64,000 nucleotides of DNA from Lysobacteraceae bacterium NML91-0213 (lineage in GTDB: Bacteria > Pseudomonadota > Gammaproteobacteria > Xanthomonadales > Xanthomonadaceae): positions 902,124 through 966,123 of the forward strand of contig NWQL01000001.1 in NCBI GenBank assembly GCA_002798175.1. The letters are read 5' to 3'. Every line of letters starts with the position of its first letter. The first letter of the stretch is position 1. Of this stretch, positions 9,663 to 19,932 are shown in pieces. Under the pieces are notes generated by a model. It ran no database searches and was not told where the DNA came from. It worked only from the letters and a program-made list of their open reading frames with translations. Position numbers and translations under genes: made by a program.

Positions 9663-11510
9663 TTGCGTCTTCGTCCCCTCCTCGTGATTCCGCTGGTCGT
9701 GCTGCTGTGCGCCGCATGCGCGCGCGACGCGGAAACCCCGCTGGCGGAGGAGCAGGCGACGGCCGTGGATGCCACGGGCAGCGTCACCATCAGCGCGCAC
9801 GAGGCAGGCGCTGCCGCGCTGAGCTGGCAGCGTCCGCGGGTTGAGCTGGCGGAAGCGGACGACATCGCGCAGGCGCGCGAGCGTGCCGGCGAAGCGCTCG
9901 ACGCTGGCGACCTCTACGAAGGCGAGGACGCGGCGATCCCGCTGTATCTGGCCCTGCTCGAACGCGACCCGGATGACCGCGACGCCCGCCGTGGCCTGGA
10001 CGCTGCGCGCACGCGGCTGATCGCCCTGGGCGACGACGCGCTTGCGCAAAGCGGCGACGACCCGGATGCCCTGCGCAATGCCCACCGGGTGGCGGCGGTC
10101 GCGCGCGACGTGTGGCCGCAGGACGAGCAGACCCAGGGCTACCTGCAGCGGCTCGATCGCGCCGACCACCTGTGGGAGCTCAACCGGCTCGCCGAGGCGG
10201 ACCTGGCGCAGGACCGGCTCGGCGAATCCGGTGAGGGCGCGCTGCCGAAGCTGCGCGAGGCGCTGGAGCTTGCCCCCGGGCAGCCGCGCGCGATGCAGAA
10301 CCTTGCCGCGGTCGAGAGCGCGCTGATCCGCCGCGCCGAGGCCGCTGCCGCCAGTGGCGACTTCGACAGCGCCGGGCAGTGGCTGGAACACGCCGCGGTG
10401 CTGCGCCCGGACATCGACACCGTGCCCGACGCGCGCGAGCGGATCGCGCGCATGCGCACCCTGCGCATCGCCCGCCTGCGTGACCAGGGCGTGGCCGCGC
10501 TGGCCGGGGAGGACGGCATCGCCCAGGCGCGTGCGCACCTGGCCGAGCTGCTGCGCATTGCCGAGCCCGGCGATCCCGCGGCGGTGGACCTGCGCGAGCG
10601 CATCGATCTTGCCGTGCACTACGGCCTGTTCCGCCCGGGCCAGGTATTCACCGATGCGCTGGGCAGCGGCGGCCGCGGCCCGCGGATGGTGGTGATCCCG
10701 CACGGTGCCTTCACCATGGGTGCGCCCGAGAGCGAGCCCGGTTCCACCGACGCCGAGCGACCGCAGCGCAATATCCGCTTCGACCGCGGCTTCGCGATGG
10801 CGGTCACCGAAGTTACCGTGGGCGAATATCGGCGCTTCGTGAACGCCACCGGGTACCAGACCCGTTCGGCCCGTCGCGGCTTCTCGATGGTGTACGACGA
10901 GCGCAGCGGCAACTTCGTCCGCCGCAGCAATGTCGACTGGCGCCACGACCATCTCGGTGCGCCCGCGGCCGACACTGCGCCGGTGCTGCACGCCAGCGCG
11001 GTGGACGCCGCGGCCTATGCCGACTGGCTGTCGCAGCAGAGCGGCCAGCGCTACCGGCTGCCGAGCGAGGCCGAGTTCGAGTACGCCCTGCGCGCCGGCA
11101 CCGACACCGCGTTTGCCTGGGGCGATGGCCGCGACGTGCCCGCGGGCGTGGGCAACCTGACCGGCAGCGAGGACCGCTCGCCCTCGGGCCGGCAGTGGAG
11201 CAACGCGTTCGCCGGCTACGGCGACGGCTACTGGGGCCCGGCGCCGGTCGCCAGCTTCGTCGCCAACCGCTGGGGCGTGCACGACCTGGCCGGCAACGTC
11301 AGCGAGTGGGTCGCCGACTGCTGGCACGAGAACTACCGCCGCGCGCCGGCCGATGCCACGCCGTGGGTGAATCCGGGCTGCCGCACCCATGTCATCCGCG
11401 GTGGCTCGTGGGCGAGTGCACCGGAGCAGGCGCGCTCGGCGTGGCGCGCGCCCGCGCAGCGCGACACCACCAACGCACGCCTGGGCTTCCGCGTGGTCCG
11501 CGATCTCTGA
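9663..11510 (+). CDS. Probable lipoprotein with TPR-like region and formylglycine-generating-enzyme-like (SUMF1) domain
   Basis: 615 residues starting at a TTG (GGAG eight bases upstream). The first ~20 residues form a hydrophobic signal ending in LLCAACARD, a plausible lipobox with an unusual Cys at -3. Residues ~60-330 are helical and repeat-like (e.g. ALEPGQPRAMQNLAAVES-type spacing). Residues ~345-615 are a SUMF1/FGE-sulfatase fold: MVVIPHGAFTMG, VTEVTVGEYRRFVNATG, RLPSEAEFEYALRAG, GNVSEWVADCW, VIRGGSWAS and LGFRVVRDL. The paired catalytic cysteines that true FGE enzymes carry after RGGSW are absent (ARSAWR here). An aerobic formylglycine-generating activity is therefore unlikely; the domain probably has a structural or binding role. 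No sulfatase gene adjoins. Confidence 0.85.
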   Translation: MRLRPLLVIPLVVLLCAACARDAETPLAEEQATAVDATGSVTISAHEAGAAALSWQRPRVELAEADDIAQARERAGEALDAGDLYEGEDAAIPLYLALLERDPDDRDARRGLDAARTRLIALGDDALAQSGDDPDALRNAHRVAAVARDVWPQDEQTQGYLQRLDRADHLWELNRLAEADLAQDRLGESGEGALPKLREALELAPGQPRAMQNLAAVESALIRRAEAAAASGDFDSAGQWLEHAAVLRPDIDTVPDARERIARMRTLRIARLRDQGVAALAGEDGIAQARAHLAELLRIAEPGDPAAVDLRERIDLAVHYGLFRPGQVFTDALGSGGRGPRMVVIPHGAFTMGAPESEPGSTDAERPQRNIRFDRGFAMAVTEVTVGEYRRFVNATGYQTRSARRGFSMVYDERSGNFVRRSNVDWRHDHLGAPAADTAPVLHASAVDAAAYADWLSQQSGQRYRLPSEAEFEYALRAGTDTAFAWGDGRDVPAGVGNLTGSEDRSPSGRQWSNAFAGYGDGYWGPAPVASFVANRWGVHDLAGNVSEWVADCWHENYRRAPADATPWVNPGCRTHVIRGGSWASAPEQARSAWRAPAQRDTTNARLGFRVVRDL

Positions 11511-11592
11511 TCCGCGACCGCATCCTCACCGCGTCTTGCCTGCCCGGCGTGATACATCGGCGCGCATCCCGCGCCAGAGACGAGACACCACC

Positions 11593-12489
11593 ATGCGACA
11601 GGACCCGTTCTCCCGACAGTCGGACCCGCGCCGCCGAGGCCGCCGTGGGGGCGGCCTGCGCCTGTGGATCCTGCTGCTGTTCGCCGGCTATGGCGTCTTC
11701 TACTACTTCTCCAACCAGGTGGAGGACCCGGTCACCGGACAGAAGGTGCTGATCGACCGCAACCTGTCGGCCGAGGACGAGAAGGCGCTGGGGCTCGAGG
11801 CTTACCAGCAGATCCTGCAACAGGAGCGCCCGGTGGATCCGTCGCTGCCGATCGCCCGCGAGGTGCAGTCGATCGCCGATCGGCTGATCGCCAAGGTCGA
11901 CGTCGTCGAAGCGGCACTGGCCGCCGAGCACGGCATGCAGCCGACGCGGTTCTCGCAGAGCTTCGACTGGGAGGTCAACGTGATCGAGTCCGACCAGGCC
12001 AATGCGTTCTGCCTGCCGGGCGGCAAGATGGCGGTGTATACCGGCCTGGTTCCGGTGGCGCAGAACGAGGACGCGATGGCGGTGGTGATGGGCCACGAGA
12101 TCGCCCATGCGCTGCTGCGCCACGGCGCCCAGCGGATGGCGCAGCAGCGGTTGAGCCAGGTCGGGCAGATGGCCGGCGCGATGAGCGGCATGGATCCGCA
12201 GCAGCAGCAGATGGTGATGGCGGCGATGGGCTACGGCTACCTGCTGCCGTATGCGCGCAAGCACGAGACCGAAGCCGACGAGGTCGGCCTGATGCTGGCC
12301 GCGGCCGCCTGCTTCGACCCGCGCGAGGCGGTACCGCTGTGGGAACGGATGGGCGAGGCGTCGGGCGGGCAGGCACCGCCGGAGTTCTCCTCGACGCACC
12401 CGAACCCGGGCACCCGCATCCAGAACCTGCAGGCGCTGATGCCGCGCGCGCTGGAGTACCGGGAGCGTTTCTGCGAGCAGGCGATGTAG
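11593..12489 (+). CDS. M48-family metalloprotease with N-terminal membrane anchor
   Basis: 298 residues. One membrane segment (about 21-40, LRLWILLLFAGYGVFYYF) follows an Arg-rich cytoplasmic start; the rest is probably periplasmic. The zinc site is HEIAHALLRHGAQR with the third ligand Glu in HETEADEVGL, as in Oma1/LoiP/BepA-type M48 proteases. The C-terminal STHPNPGTRIQNL is another family mark. The start chosen is the ATG at 11593, 82 bp after the preceding lipoprotein gene. Expected role is envelope protein quality control (inference from family). A second M48 protease, HtpX, is at 15.7 kb. Confidence 0.93.
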   Translation: MRQDPFSRQSDPRRRGRRGGGLRLWILLLFAGYGVFYYFSNQVEDPVTGQKVLIDRNLSAEDEKALGLEAYQQILQQERPVDPSLPIAREVQSIADRLIAKVDVVEAALAAEHGMQPTRFSQSFDWEVNVIESDQANAFCLPGGKMAVYTGLVPVAQNEDAMAVVMGHEIAHALLRHGAQRMAQQRLSQVGQMAGAMSGMDPQQQQMVMAAMGYGYLLPYARKHETEADEVGLMLAAAACFDPREAVPLWERMGEASGGQAPPEFSSTHPNPGTRIQNLQALMPRALEYRERFCEQAM

Positions 12490-12525
12490 GGCTGCACGCG
12501 CGGCCGCTGGCCTGCGCGTCGCCGC

Positions 12526-13269
12526 TCAGAAGCTCATGAACAGCCCGCCGTTGACCGGCAGGTTGGCGCCGGTGATGAAGCCGGACTCCTCCGCGGCGAG
12601 AAACGCGACTGCGCGTGCGATCTCGTCGGGTTCGCCGAGCCGGCCGACCGGCACCCGGTCGACGATGTCCGCGCGGATCGCGTCGGGCATCGCCGCCACC
12701 AGCGCGGTGGCGCAATAGCCCGGCGACACCGTATTGACGGTCACGCCCTTGCGCGCCACTTCACGCGCCAGCGCCATGGTGAAGCCGTGCATGCCGGCTT
12801 TGGCCGCGGAGTAGTTGGTCTGGCCGAACTGACCGGTCTGCCCGTTGACCGAGGCGAGGTTGACGATGCGCCCGAAGCCGCGCGTGACCATGCCATCGAC
12901 CGCGTGGCGGCACAGGTTGAACACGCTGCCCAGGTTGACGTCGATCACCGCGTCCCACTGCACGCGGTCCATCCGGCGCAGGGTCGTATCACGGGTGATG
13001 CCGGCGTTGTTGACGACGATATCGAGCGCGCCATGACGCGCCTCGGTGTCGGCGACGAAGCGCGCACAGGCGTCGAAGTCGGACACGTCGAGCACCGCCG
13101 TCCCGACATCCAGTCCCTGCATGGAATGTTCGAACGCGATGTGGCGTTCCGGTGGACCCTCGAGGTCGGCGGCGATGACCCGGCAACCGGCCTGCGCCAG
13201 GTGCCTGCAGATGGCACTGCCGATACCGCCAAGGCCGCCGGTCACGACGGCCACGCGTTGTGCACTCAT
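12526..13269 (-). CDS. SDR-family acetoacetyl-CoA/3-oxoacyl reductase (PhaB/FabG-like)
   Basis: 247-residue short-chain dehydrogenase: cofactor loop TGGLGGIG, NNAG, catalytic Ser in LASVNGQ, and the YxxxK pair in TNYSAAKAG. The pattern SVNGQ-x-GQFGQTNYSAAKAGMHGF matches NADPH-dependent acetoacetyl-CoA reductases of polyhydroxybutyrate synthesis. It shares this pattern with the 246-residue paralogue at 13943-14683, with phaR between them. The start at 13269 gives MSAQRVAVVTGG directly before the Rossmann motif. Substrate preference between the two copies cannot be assigned from sequence. Confidence 0.9.
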   Translation of the reverse strand: MSAQRVAVVTGGLGGIGSAICRHLAQAGCRVIAADLEGPPERHIAFEHSMQGLDVGTAVLDVSDFDACARFVADTEARHGALDIVVNNAGITRDTTLRRMDRVQWDAVIDVNLGSVFNLCRHAVDGMVTRGFGRIVNLASVNGQTGQFGQTNYSAAKAGMHGFTMALAREVARKGVTVNTVSPGYCATALVAAMPDAIRADIVDRVPVGRLGEPDEIARAVAFLAAEESGFITGANLPVNGGLFMSF

Positions 13270-13345
13270 GCAATCAGACTCGTATGGGCGGTACTGCGGC
13301 AGCACGCCGCCGCACCGCATCAGCTTGGATCGGATCGGGCGCGGC

Positions 13346-13837
13346 TCAGCGGCCGCGCTTGTCGGCGGGCTTGTCGGGACCGGTGCCGGGGGCGCGGCCG
13401 ACACTGCCGACCAGGTTCTTCTGGAAGTCCTGCCACATTTCCAGGTTGCGCTCGGTGAGCCGGTTCATCATCGTCCACGGAGTCTGCCCGAGCAGACCGC
13501 TGACCTGCTGGCGGAACTGGGTCTGCTGGTCGAGGAACACCTGCATCGAACGCTCGAGATAGGTCGCCATGAAACCCTGCAGCGGATCCCCGTAGAAGCG
13601 GATGATCTGGCTGAGCAGCTGGGTGGAGAGGATCGGCTGACCTTCCTGCTCGTGCTCGGCGATGATCTGCAGCAAGACCTGCCGGGTCAGGTCCTGGCCG
13701 CTCTTGGCATCGCGGACCTCGAAGTTCTCGCCGTCGATGATCAGCTGGCGGACATCCTCGATCGTGATGTAGCTGGAGATCTCGGTGTCGTAGAGCCGGC
13801 GGTTCGGATACTTCTTGATGATGCGGAGGTCGCTCAT
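13346..13837 (-). CDS. phaR: Polyhydroxyalkanoate synthesis repressor PhaR
   Basis: 163-residue cytoplasmic regulator. It has the N-terminal PHA-accumulation DNA-binding domain (IIKKYPNRRLYDTEISSYIT, residues ~5-24) and the following PHB-accumulation regulatory segments (ILSTQLLSQIIRFYG, MATYLERSM). PhaR senses free PHA granules and derepresses phasin and other PHA genes when bound to them (family knowledge). It lies between two acetoacetyl-CoA reductase-like genes on the same strand. No PHA synthase, thiolase or phasin is in the window, so any pathway must be completed elsewhere. Confidence 0.95.
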   Translation of the reverse strand: MSDLRIIKKYPNRRLYDTEISSYITIEDVRQLIIDGENFEVRDAKSGQDLTRQVLLQIIAEHEQEGQPILSTQLLSQIIRFYGDPLQGFMATYLERSMQVFLDQQTQFRQQVSGLLGQTPWTMMNRLTERNLEMWQDFQKNLVGSVGRAPGTGPDKPADKRGR

Positions 13838-13942
13838 GGGACCCTGTGGCCTGGCCGTGTTGCCTCGCAGCATGGCCCAGCACGTGGACCCGCGCAACCG
13901 CGCCATGCATTGCTGCGATGGCGGTTGCGCGGGCGTTCGCGA

Positions 13943-14683
13943 TCACCAGCCCATGTACTGGCCGCCGTTGGCCGAGAGGTTGGCGCCGGTGATCCACGCG
14001 GCCTCGTCGGGCAGGAAGAAGGCCACCGCGTAGGCGATCTCGTCGGGCGTGCCGAGCCTGCCGGTCGGGATCTGCGCAACGATCTTCTCGCGCACCGCCT
14101 CGGGCACGGCCATCACCATGTCGGTACCGATGTAACCCGGCGAGACCGTGTTGACGGTTATGCCGAAGCGCGCATTCTCCTGCGCAAGCGAGATGGTGAA
14201 GCCGTGCATGCCCGCCTTGGCGGCGGCGTAGTTGGCCTGGCCGTACTGGCCCTTCTGGCCGTTGATCGAACTGATCTGCACGATACGCCCCCACTGCCGT
14301 TCGCGCATGCCCTCGATCACCGGGCGGGTGACGTTGAACACCGAGTTGAGGTTGGTGTCGATGACCTCGCGCCACTGGTCGGCGCGCATCCGGTGGAAGG
14401 TGGTGTCGCGGGTGATGCCGGCGTTGTTGATCAGGATGTCGACCGGGCCCAGGTCGCGCTCGACCTGCCGCACCATCGCCTCCGACTGCTCGGCCGATGC
14501 GACATCGCCGCGGGCGAGGGTCACGTCGCAACCGGCGGCGCGCATGTGTTCCTGCCATTCGCGGGCGCGGCCCTCGTCGCGGTAGTTGGTGGCCACGCGA
14601 TACCCGGCCCCGTGCAGGCGCTTGCAGATGGCGGTTCCGATCCCGCCGGTTCCCCCGGTGACCAGGGCGACTCTTGCCGTCAT
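13943..14683 (-). CDS. phaB: Acetoacetyl-CoA reductase (PhaB-like)
   Basis: 246 residues, the exact usual length of PhaB, which reduces acetoacetyl-CoA to (R)-3-hydroxybutyryl-CoA with NADPH. Motifs: TGGTGGIG, NNAGITRD, catalytic Ser in SSINGQKGQ, and YAAAKAGMHGF. The C-terminal SANGGQYMGW is close to the NGG-x-Y/H-M of PhaB enzymes. The start at 14683 gives MTARVALVTGG. It is first in a phaB-phaR-reductase run with ~100- and ~75-bp gaps, so the three may have separate promoters. Confidence 0.92.
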   Translation of the reverse strand: MTARVALVTGGTGGIGTAICKRLHGAGYRVATNYRDEGRAREWQEHMRAAGCDVTLARGDVASAEQSEAMVRQVERDLGPVDILINNAGITRDTTFHRMRADQWREVIDTNLNSVFNVTRPVIEGMRERQWGRIVQISSINGQKGQYGQANYAAAKAGMHGFTISLAQENARFGITVNTVSPGYIGTDMVMAVPEAVREKIVAQIPTGRLGTPDEIAYAVAFFLPDEAAWITGANLSANGGQYMGW

Positions 14684-14722
14684 CTTCGTTCTCCCCGCCA
14701 CGCCACGTGGCTGCGGCCGATT

Positions 14723-15625
14723 CTAGGGTGCACCGATGTCGGCGACGTTGTGCGTTGCGGCGAGCGGTCCGCGCGGGATCCGTCCGGGCTCGAAGGCGGC
14801 GCTCGCCATCGCCAACCAGTCATGCGGATCGGTAGGCGTGGTGCGCAGTGGGCGCTGTCCGAGCAGTTGCCAGGCGCTCGCCAGCGCGGCGACGGGCTCG
14901 CGCTCGTCGAAGGGCAGGGCGTCCTGCGATTTCGACAGCTTGCGGCCCCGCGCATCGAGCAGCAGCGGCAGGTGCGCATATCGCGGCGACGCGAGCTGCA
15001 GCCGCTGTTGCAGCACGATCTGGCGGGCGGTCGAGCCCAGCAGGTCGGCACCGCGCACGATGCGGGTCATGGACTGCGCGCCGTCGTCGACCACCACCGC
15101 CAGCTGGTAGGCCCAGTAGCCGTCGGCCCGGCGCAGCACGAAGTCGCCGGTCACCGCATGCACGTCCTCGCTGACATGGCCCTGGATGGCGTCCTCGAAG
15201 GCCACGTGCGTGCCTTCCGGCACGCGCAGCCGGATCGACGGGTCGCGCCGGCGCGCGCCGGCCACGCAGTGGCGGTGGATGCCGTCATGCGCGGCCAGTG
15301 CGCTGCGGCTGCAGTGGCAGACGAAGGCGTCGCCCTGGTCGAGCAGGCGCTCCAGGGCCCGGGCGTACAACGCGCCGCGGGTGCTCTGGCGCAGCACCGG
15401 ACCATCCGGGTGCAGGCCCAGGCGCCTGAGCGCGCGCAACTGCGCATCGGCGGCGCCGGGTACCTCGCGGGGCGGGTCGATGTCCTCGATGCGCACGTGC
15501 CATTCGCCCCCCGCATGGCGGGCGAACAGCCAGCTGCCCAGCGCGGCCAGCAGCGACCCGGCGTGCAGGCGGCCGGTGGGCGAGGGCGCAAAGCGCCCGC
15601 GGGGTAATGACGGGGTGGAGGACAT
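14723..15625 (-). CDS. gluQ: Glutamyl-Q tRNA(Asp) synthetase
   Basis: 300-residue GluRS paralogue lacking the anticodon-binding domain. It attaches glutamate to queuosine in tRNA-Asp. The class I signatures are degenerate HIGH (LHAGS after RFAPSPTG) and KLSKSQ. The zinc region CHCSR...HRHC retains three Cys of the family's CxC...YxxxC pattern, with His near the usual Tyr position. D-P-PRE and VVVDDGAQ are further family motifs. The start at 15625 (MSSTPSLPRG) is chosen over an upstream ATG at 15658 because it puts the catalytic fold at the usual distance. Confidence 0.93.
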   Translation of the reverse strand: MSSTPSLPRGRFAPSPTGRLHAGSLLAALGSWLFARHAGGEWHVRIEDIDPPREVPGAADAQLRALRRLGLHPDGPVLRQSTRGALYARALERLLDQGDAFVCHCSRSALAAHDGIHRHCVAGARRRDPSIRLRVPEGTHVAFEDAIQGHVSEDVHAVTGDFVLRRADGYWAYQLAVVVDDGAQSMTRIVRGADLLGSTARQIVLQQRLQLASPRYAHLPLLLDARGRKLSKSQDALPFDEREPVAALASAWQLLGQRPLRTTPTDPHDWLAMASAAFEPGRIPRGPLAATHNVADIGAP

Positions 15626-15737
15626 GGGCGTGCGCGCAACCGGTGCTTGCCGGTCCACTTGAATTCCGGCCGGGTGGCATTATGTCGGCTCCAACGCGGC
15701 CCATGGGCCACGACCCCCCGATCTGGAATCCAATCCG

Positions 15738-16643
15738 ATGTTCACCCGTATCGCCCTGTTCCTTGCCACCAACATCGCCGTGCTGGCGCTCGTCAGCATC
15801 GTCATGGCCATCTTCGGCATCGACCCGGCCACCAACGCGGGCCTGCTGATGTTCGCCGCCGTGTTCGGATTCGGCGGCGCCTTCGTCTCGCTGGCGCTGT
15901 CGAAGTGGACCGCCAAGCGCGGTACGGGCGCACACGTGATCACCCAGCCGGCCAACGAAATCGAGCGCTGGCTGGTCGAGACGGTGCGCCGCCAGGCCCA
16001 GCAGGCCGGTATCGGCATGCCCGAGGTCGCCATCTACGATGCGCCCGAGATCAACGCCTTCGCCACCGGCGCCAGCCGCAACAACGCACTGGTGGCGGTG
16101 TCGACCGGGCTGCTGCGCTCGATGACCCGCGACGAGGCCGAAGCGGTGCTCGGCCACGAGGTCGCCCACATCGCCAACGGGGACATGGTGACGATGGCCC
16201 TGCTGCAGGGCGTGCTCAACACCTTCGTGATCTTCCTGGCCCGCGTGGTGGGCCGCGCGGTGGACGGCTACCTCAGCGGCGGGCGCGACAACGGCGGGGG
16301 TGGCCTCGCCTATTTCGCCATCGTGTTCGTGCTCGACATGATCTTCGGCCTGTTCGCGAGCATGATCGCCATGTGGTTCTCGCGCCGCCGCGAATTCCGC
16401 GCCGACGTCGGTGGTGCGCAGCTGGCCGGCCGCCAGAAGATGCTCGCCGCGCTGGAGCGGCTGGGCCAGACCTATGGCCACAACACGCTGCCCAAGCAGA
16501 TCGCCGCGTTCGGCATCAGCGGCGCACTCGGCCACGGCGTCAAGCGCCTGCTGATGAGCCACCCGCCGCTGGAGGAGCGCATCCACAGCCTGCGCAATGC
16601 CGACCTCGGCGAAAGCGACGGTGCGCGCCAGCGCGCGTTCTGA
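15738..16643 (+). CDS. htpX: Protease HtpX
   Basis: 301-residue inner-membrane zinc protease of the M48B family that degrades misfolded membrane proteins together with FtsH. Two N-terminal membrane helices (about residues 5-27 and 34-55), the zinc motif [11 protein letters not shown], two further helices ([32 protein letters not shown]) and the downstream Glu in [14 protein letters not shown] are all present. The C-terminal [13 protein letters not shown] is canonical. It is monocistronic, followed by an intrinsic terminator shared with fimX on the other strand. In other species htpX is heat/envelope-stress induced; no such promoter was identified here. Confidence 0.97.
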   Translation: MFTRIALFLATNIAVLALVSIVMAIFGIDPATNAGLLMFAAVFGFGGAFVSLALSKWTAKRGTGAHVITQPANEIERWLVETVRRQAQQAGIGMPEVAIYDAPEINAFATGASRNNALVAVSTGLLRSMTRDEAEAVLGHEVAHIANGDMVTMALLQGVLNTFVIFLARVVGRAVDGYLSGGRDNGGGGLAYFAIVFVLDMIFGLFASMIAMWFSRRREFRADVGGAQLAGRQKMLAALERLGQTYGHNTLPKQIAAFGISGALGHGVKRLLMSHPPLEERIHSLRNADLGESDGARQRAF

Positions 16644-16662
16644 CCCGCCGGTAACAGTCATG

Positions 16663-16690
16663 AAAAAGCCCGCCGGATGGCGGGCTTTTT
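16663..16690. terminator. Bidirectional intrinsic terminator between htpX and fimX
   Basis: 12-bp stem AAAAAGCCCGCC/GGCGGGCTTTTT with a GGAT loop; T-rich on both strands. It lies between two convergent stop codons (16643 and 16706). Confidence 0.93.
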
Positions 16691-16705
16691 TCTGCGTGCG
16701 CGTGG

Positions 16706-18781
16706 CTAGTCGAAATCGTAGTTCATGTGCGGGCCCGGCTCGGCCAGGAACATGCCCTGCACGTAGTCGATGCCGGCGGAGAACAGGATCGACATGCTCG
16801 ATGCATCCTGCACCGATTCGGCGATGGTGCGGATGCCCAGTTCGCGCGCCTTCTCGGCGATCTCGCCCACACGGCGCTGGTTGTCGGCGTTCTGCGGCAG
16901 CTCTTCGGTGAAGCTGCGGTCGAGCTTGAGCAGGTGCGGCTGCAGGTGCGCGAGCAGCTGGAAGGAATCGAGCCCCACGCCGAAATGTTCCAGGGCGAGA
17001 CGGCAGTCGTAACGGCCGATCGCGGCGGCGAAGTCGCGGGTCGCCTTGAGATGGGTGAACACCTTGGCTTCCGGCAGCTCGAGCACCAGGTATTCGCCCG
17101 GCACCTCGTGCTTGGCCAGCTGTTCGCCGATGTAGCGCACCAGGCTGTCGTCGTGCAGCGAGGCCTGGCTGATCTTCACCAGCAGGGTGGTCGGCTTGCC
17201 GGCGCGCATGCGCTCGCCGATCCGCGCGATCGCCTGGCCGACCACGTGGTGGTCGATTTCCCACAGCAGCCCATGCTCCTCGGCGATGTGCAGGAAGGTC
17301 AGCGGCGGCACCAGTTCGCCATCGCCGGCGTCCAGCCGCAGCAGCGTCTCGTACACGGCGCCGGTCTCGCCCTGCAGGTTGATCACCGGCTGGTAGTGCA
17401 GCACGAAGCCGTTGCGGTCCAGTGCGTCGCGCAGGCGCTCGACCCAGGCGCGCATGTGCTCTTCCTCGGCACGGTCGGCGGCGGCCGGGTCGAAGATCTC
17501 GTAGCGGTTGCCGCCCACCGCCAGCGACGAGGCCACCCCGGCATCCGCCCTGGCGAGCACCTGGCTGACGCTGGCGATCTTCTCGCCGATCTGCACGCCG
17601 CCGATGCTGGCGGTGACCACGCTGGAATGGCTGCCGATCTGGAAGACGTCGGCGGTGAAGGCGGCGAGGATCTTCTCCGCCAGCGCTACCGTCCGCGGAT
17701 AGTCGGCGTCGCGCAGCAGTACCGCCAGGCGGTGCTCGGCGTAGCGCGCGGCCACGGCCTGGTCGCCGATCACCGAGCGCACGCGCTCGGCCAGCGCGGC
17801 GAGCATGTCGTCGGCCGAATCCAGGCCGATTTCCTGCAGCAGGCGCTGGTAGTGGTCGGGCTCGATCAGCAGCAGGCCGTGCTGGTGGTTGTCCGCGGCC
17901 GATGCCGACACCGCGTCCTCGAGCAGGCGCAGGAAGGTCGGGCGGTTGAGCAGCCCGGTGACCTGGTCGCGCTTGCGCAGTTCCTCGACCTGGCGGGCGA
18001 GTTCCGGGTCGACCTCGGCGCGGCGGAAGATCACCTGCAGACAGGGCTCACCCTCGTACTGGGCCGGGGTGAACTCCATCGTGGCGGGGAAGGCGTTGCC
18101 TTCGATGTCGCGCGCCTGCAGCTCGTAGTGCGGCGGCGGCGGCTCACCCTTGGACAGGTTCTTCAGCAGCTGCTTGAAGTCGTCGACGTGCTGCGGACCC
18201 ACCATGTCCAGCAGCGACATGCCCTCGACGTCCTCGAAGTCCTGGTAGCCGAACATCTCCAGGTACGCCGCGTTGGCGCGGATATGCATGCCTTCGTGGA
18301 TATAGGCGATCGGTTCGCGCGAGGAGTCGATCAGCGCGTCGCAGCGGCGCTCGGTCTCGCGCACGCGCGCTTCCAGCCGGCGCAGCGAGCGGCGTGCCTC
18401 CAGATCGGCCCATTCGCTCTTCACCAGCGACAGCAGCACCGCCGGCCTGTGGCGCGGCACGATGCGTCGCGCGCCGAGCGCCAACGCGTCGAGGAAACCC
18501 GCCTCGTCGATGTTCTCCATCACCGCCATCAGCGGGATGTCCTTGCCGCTGGCCTGGACGCGCTGCGCCACTTCCGCAAGCGGCAGCGCCGCGGTGCGCC
18601 GCGAGGCGAGCACCAGGTCGATCGGCTGGCCGCCCAGGGCGGCGTCGAGTTCCTCGAGGGTCGCCGGCCGCAGGGGCCGGACCGCGATGCCCGCGTTGCG
18701 CAGACCGCTGACGATCGCCTCGGCGTCCTCGACGCTGTCGTCGACGATCACCAGGCGCAGCGCGTTGTCCTGTCTTGCCAT
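16706..18781 (-). CDS. fimX: FimX-like degenerate REC-PAS-GGDEF-EAL c-di-GMP effector
   Basis: 691 residues, the same length as Pseudomonas FimX, which binds c-di-GMP and drives type IV pilus assembly at the cell pole through PilZ/PilB. Domains: REC-like (1-~125, VIVDDS present but Ser at the phosphoacceptor position, DLVLASRR), PAS (~150-250), GGDEF-like (~275-430, signature replaced by YAEHR) and EAL-like (~440-691). In the EAL domain ETLLR, LELPE, LKLD, AES and YVQG are kept. The metal-binding Asn is Lys (VKIS) and the DDFG pair is EHFG. The protein is therefore predicted to bind c-di-GMP without making or cleaving it. A strong GGGGAGGG ribosome site precedes the ATG at 18781. Confidence 0.9.
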   Translation of the reverse strand: MARQDNALRLVIVDDSVEDAEAIVSGLRNAGIAVRPLRPATLEELDAALGGQPIDLVLASRRTAALPLAEVAQRVQASGKDIPLMAVMENIDEAGFLDALALGARRIVPRHRPAVLLSLVKSEWADLEARRSLRRLEARVRETERRCDALIDSSREPIAYIHEGMHIRANAAYLEMFGYQDFEDVEGMSLLDMVGPQHVDDFKQLLKNLSKGEPPPPHYELQARDIEGNAFPATMEFTPAQYEGEPCLQVIFRRAEVDPELARQVEELRKRDQVTGLLNRPTFLRLLEDAVSASAADNHQHGLLLIEPDHYQRLLQEIGLDSADDMLAALAERVRSVIGDQAVAARYAEHRLAVLLRDADYPRTVALAEKILAAFTADVFQIGSHSSVVTASIGGVQIGEKIASVSQVLARADAGVASSLAVGGNRYEIFDPAAADRAEEEHMRAWVERLRDALDRNGFVLHYQPVINLQGETGAVYETLLRLDAGDGELVPPLTFLHIAEEHGLLWEIDHHVVGQAIARIGERMRAGKPTTLLVKISQASLHDDSLVRYIGEQLAKHEVPGEYLVLELPEAKVFTHLKATRDFAAAIGRYDCRLALEHFGVGLDSFQLLAHLQPHLLKLDRSFTEELPQNADNQRRVGEIAEKARELGIRTIAESVQDASSMSILFSAGIDYVQGMFLAEPGPHMNYDFD

Positions 18782-18847
18782 GCATCCCTCCCCGGAAGCC
18801 CGGGGTTTATGCCATGCGCCGGGCTGCGGCGTCCATCGATCCGCGCG

Positions 18848-19852
<1,005 letters not shown>

Positions 19853-19932
19853 GTCGGGCTCAGCGCGGCGCAAGGCGGCCGGGCGCAAACCGACATTCTA
19901 TCTCCCGCGCAGGCGGGACCGCAGGAGCAGAG

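Noticed and set aside
14723..15625. Truncated glutamyl-tRNA synthetase pseudogene
   Set aside because: Length, zinc motif and KLSKS match functional GluQRS, which naturally lacks the anticodon domain.
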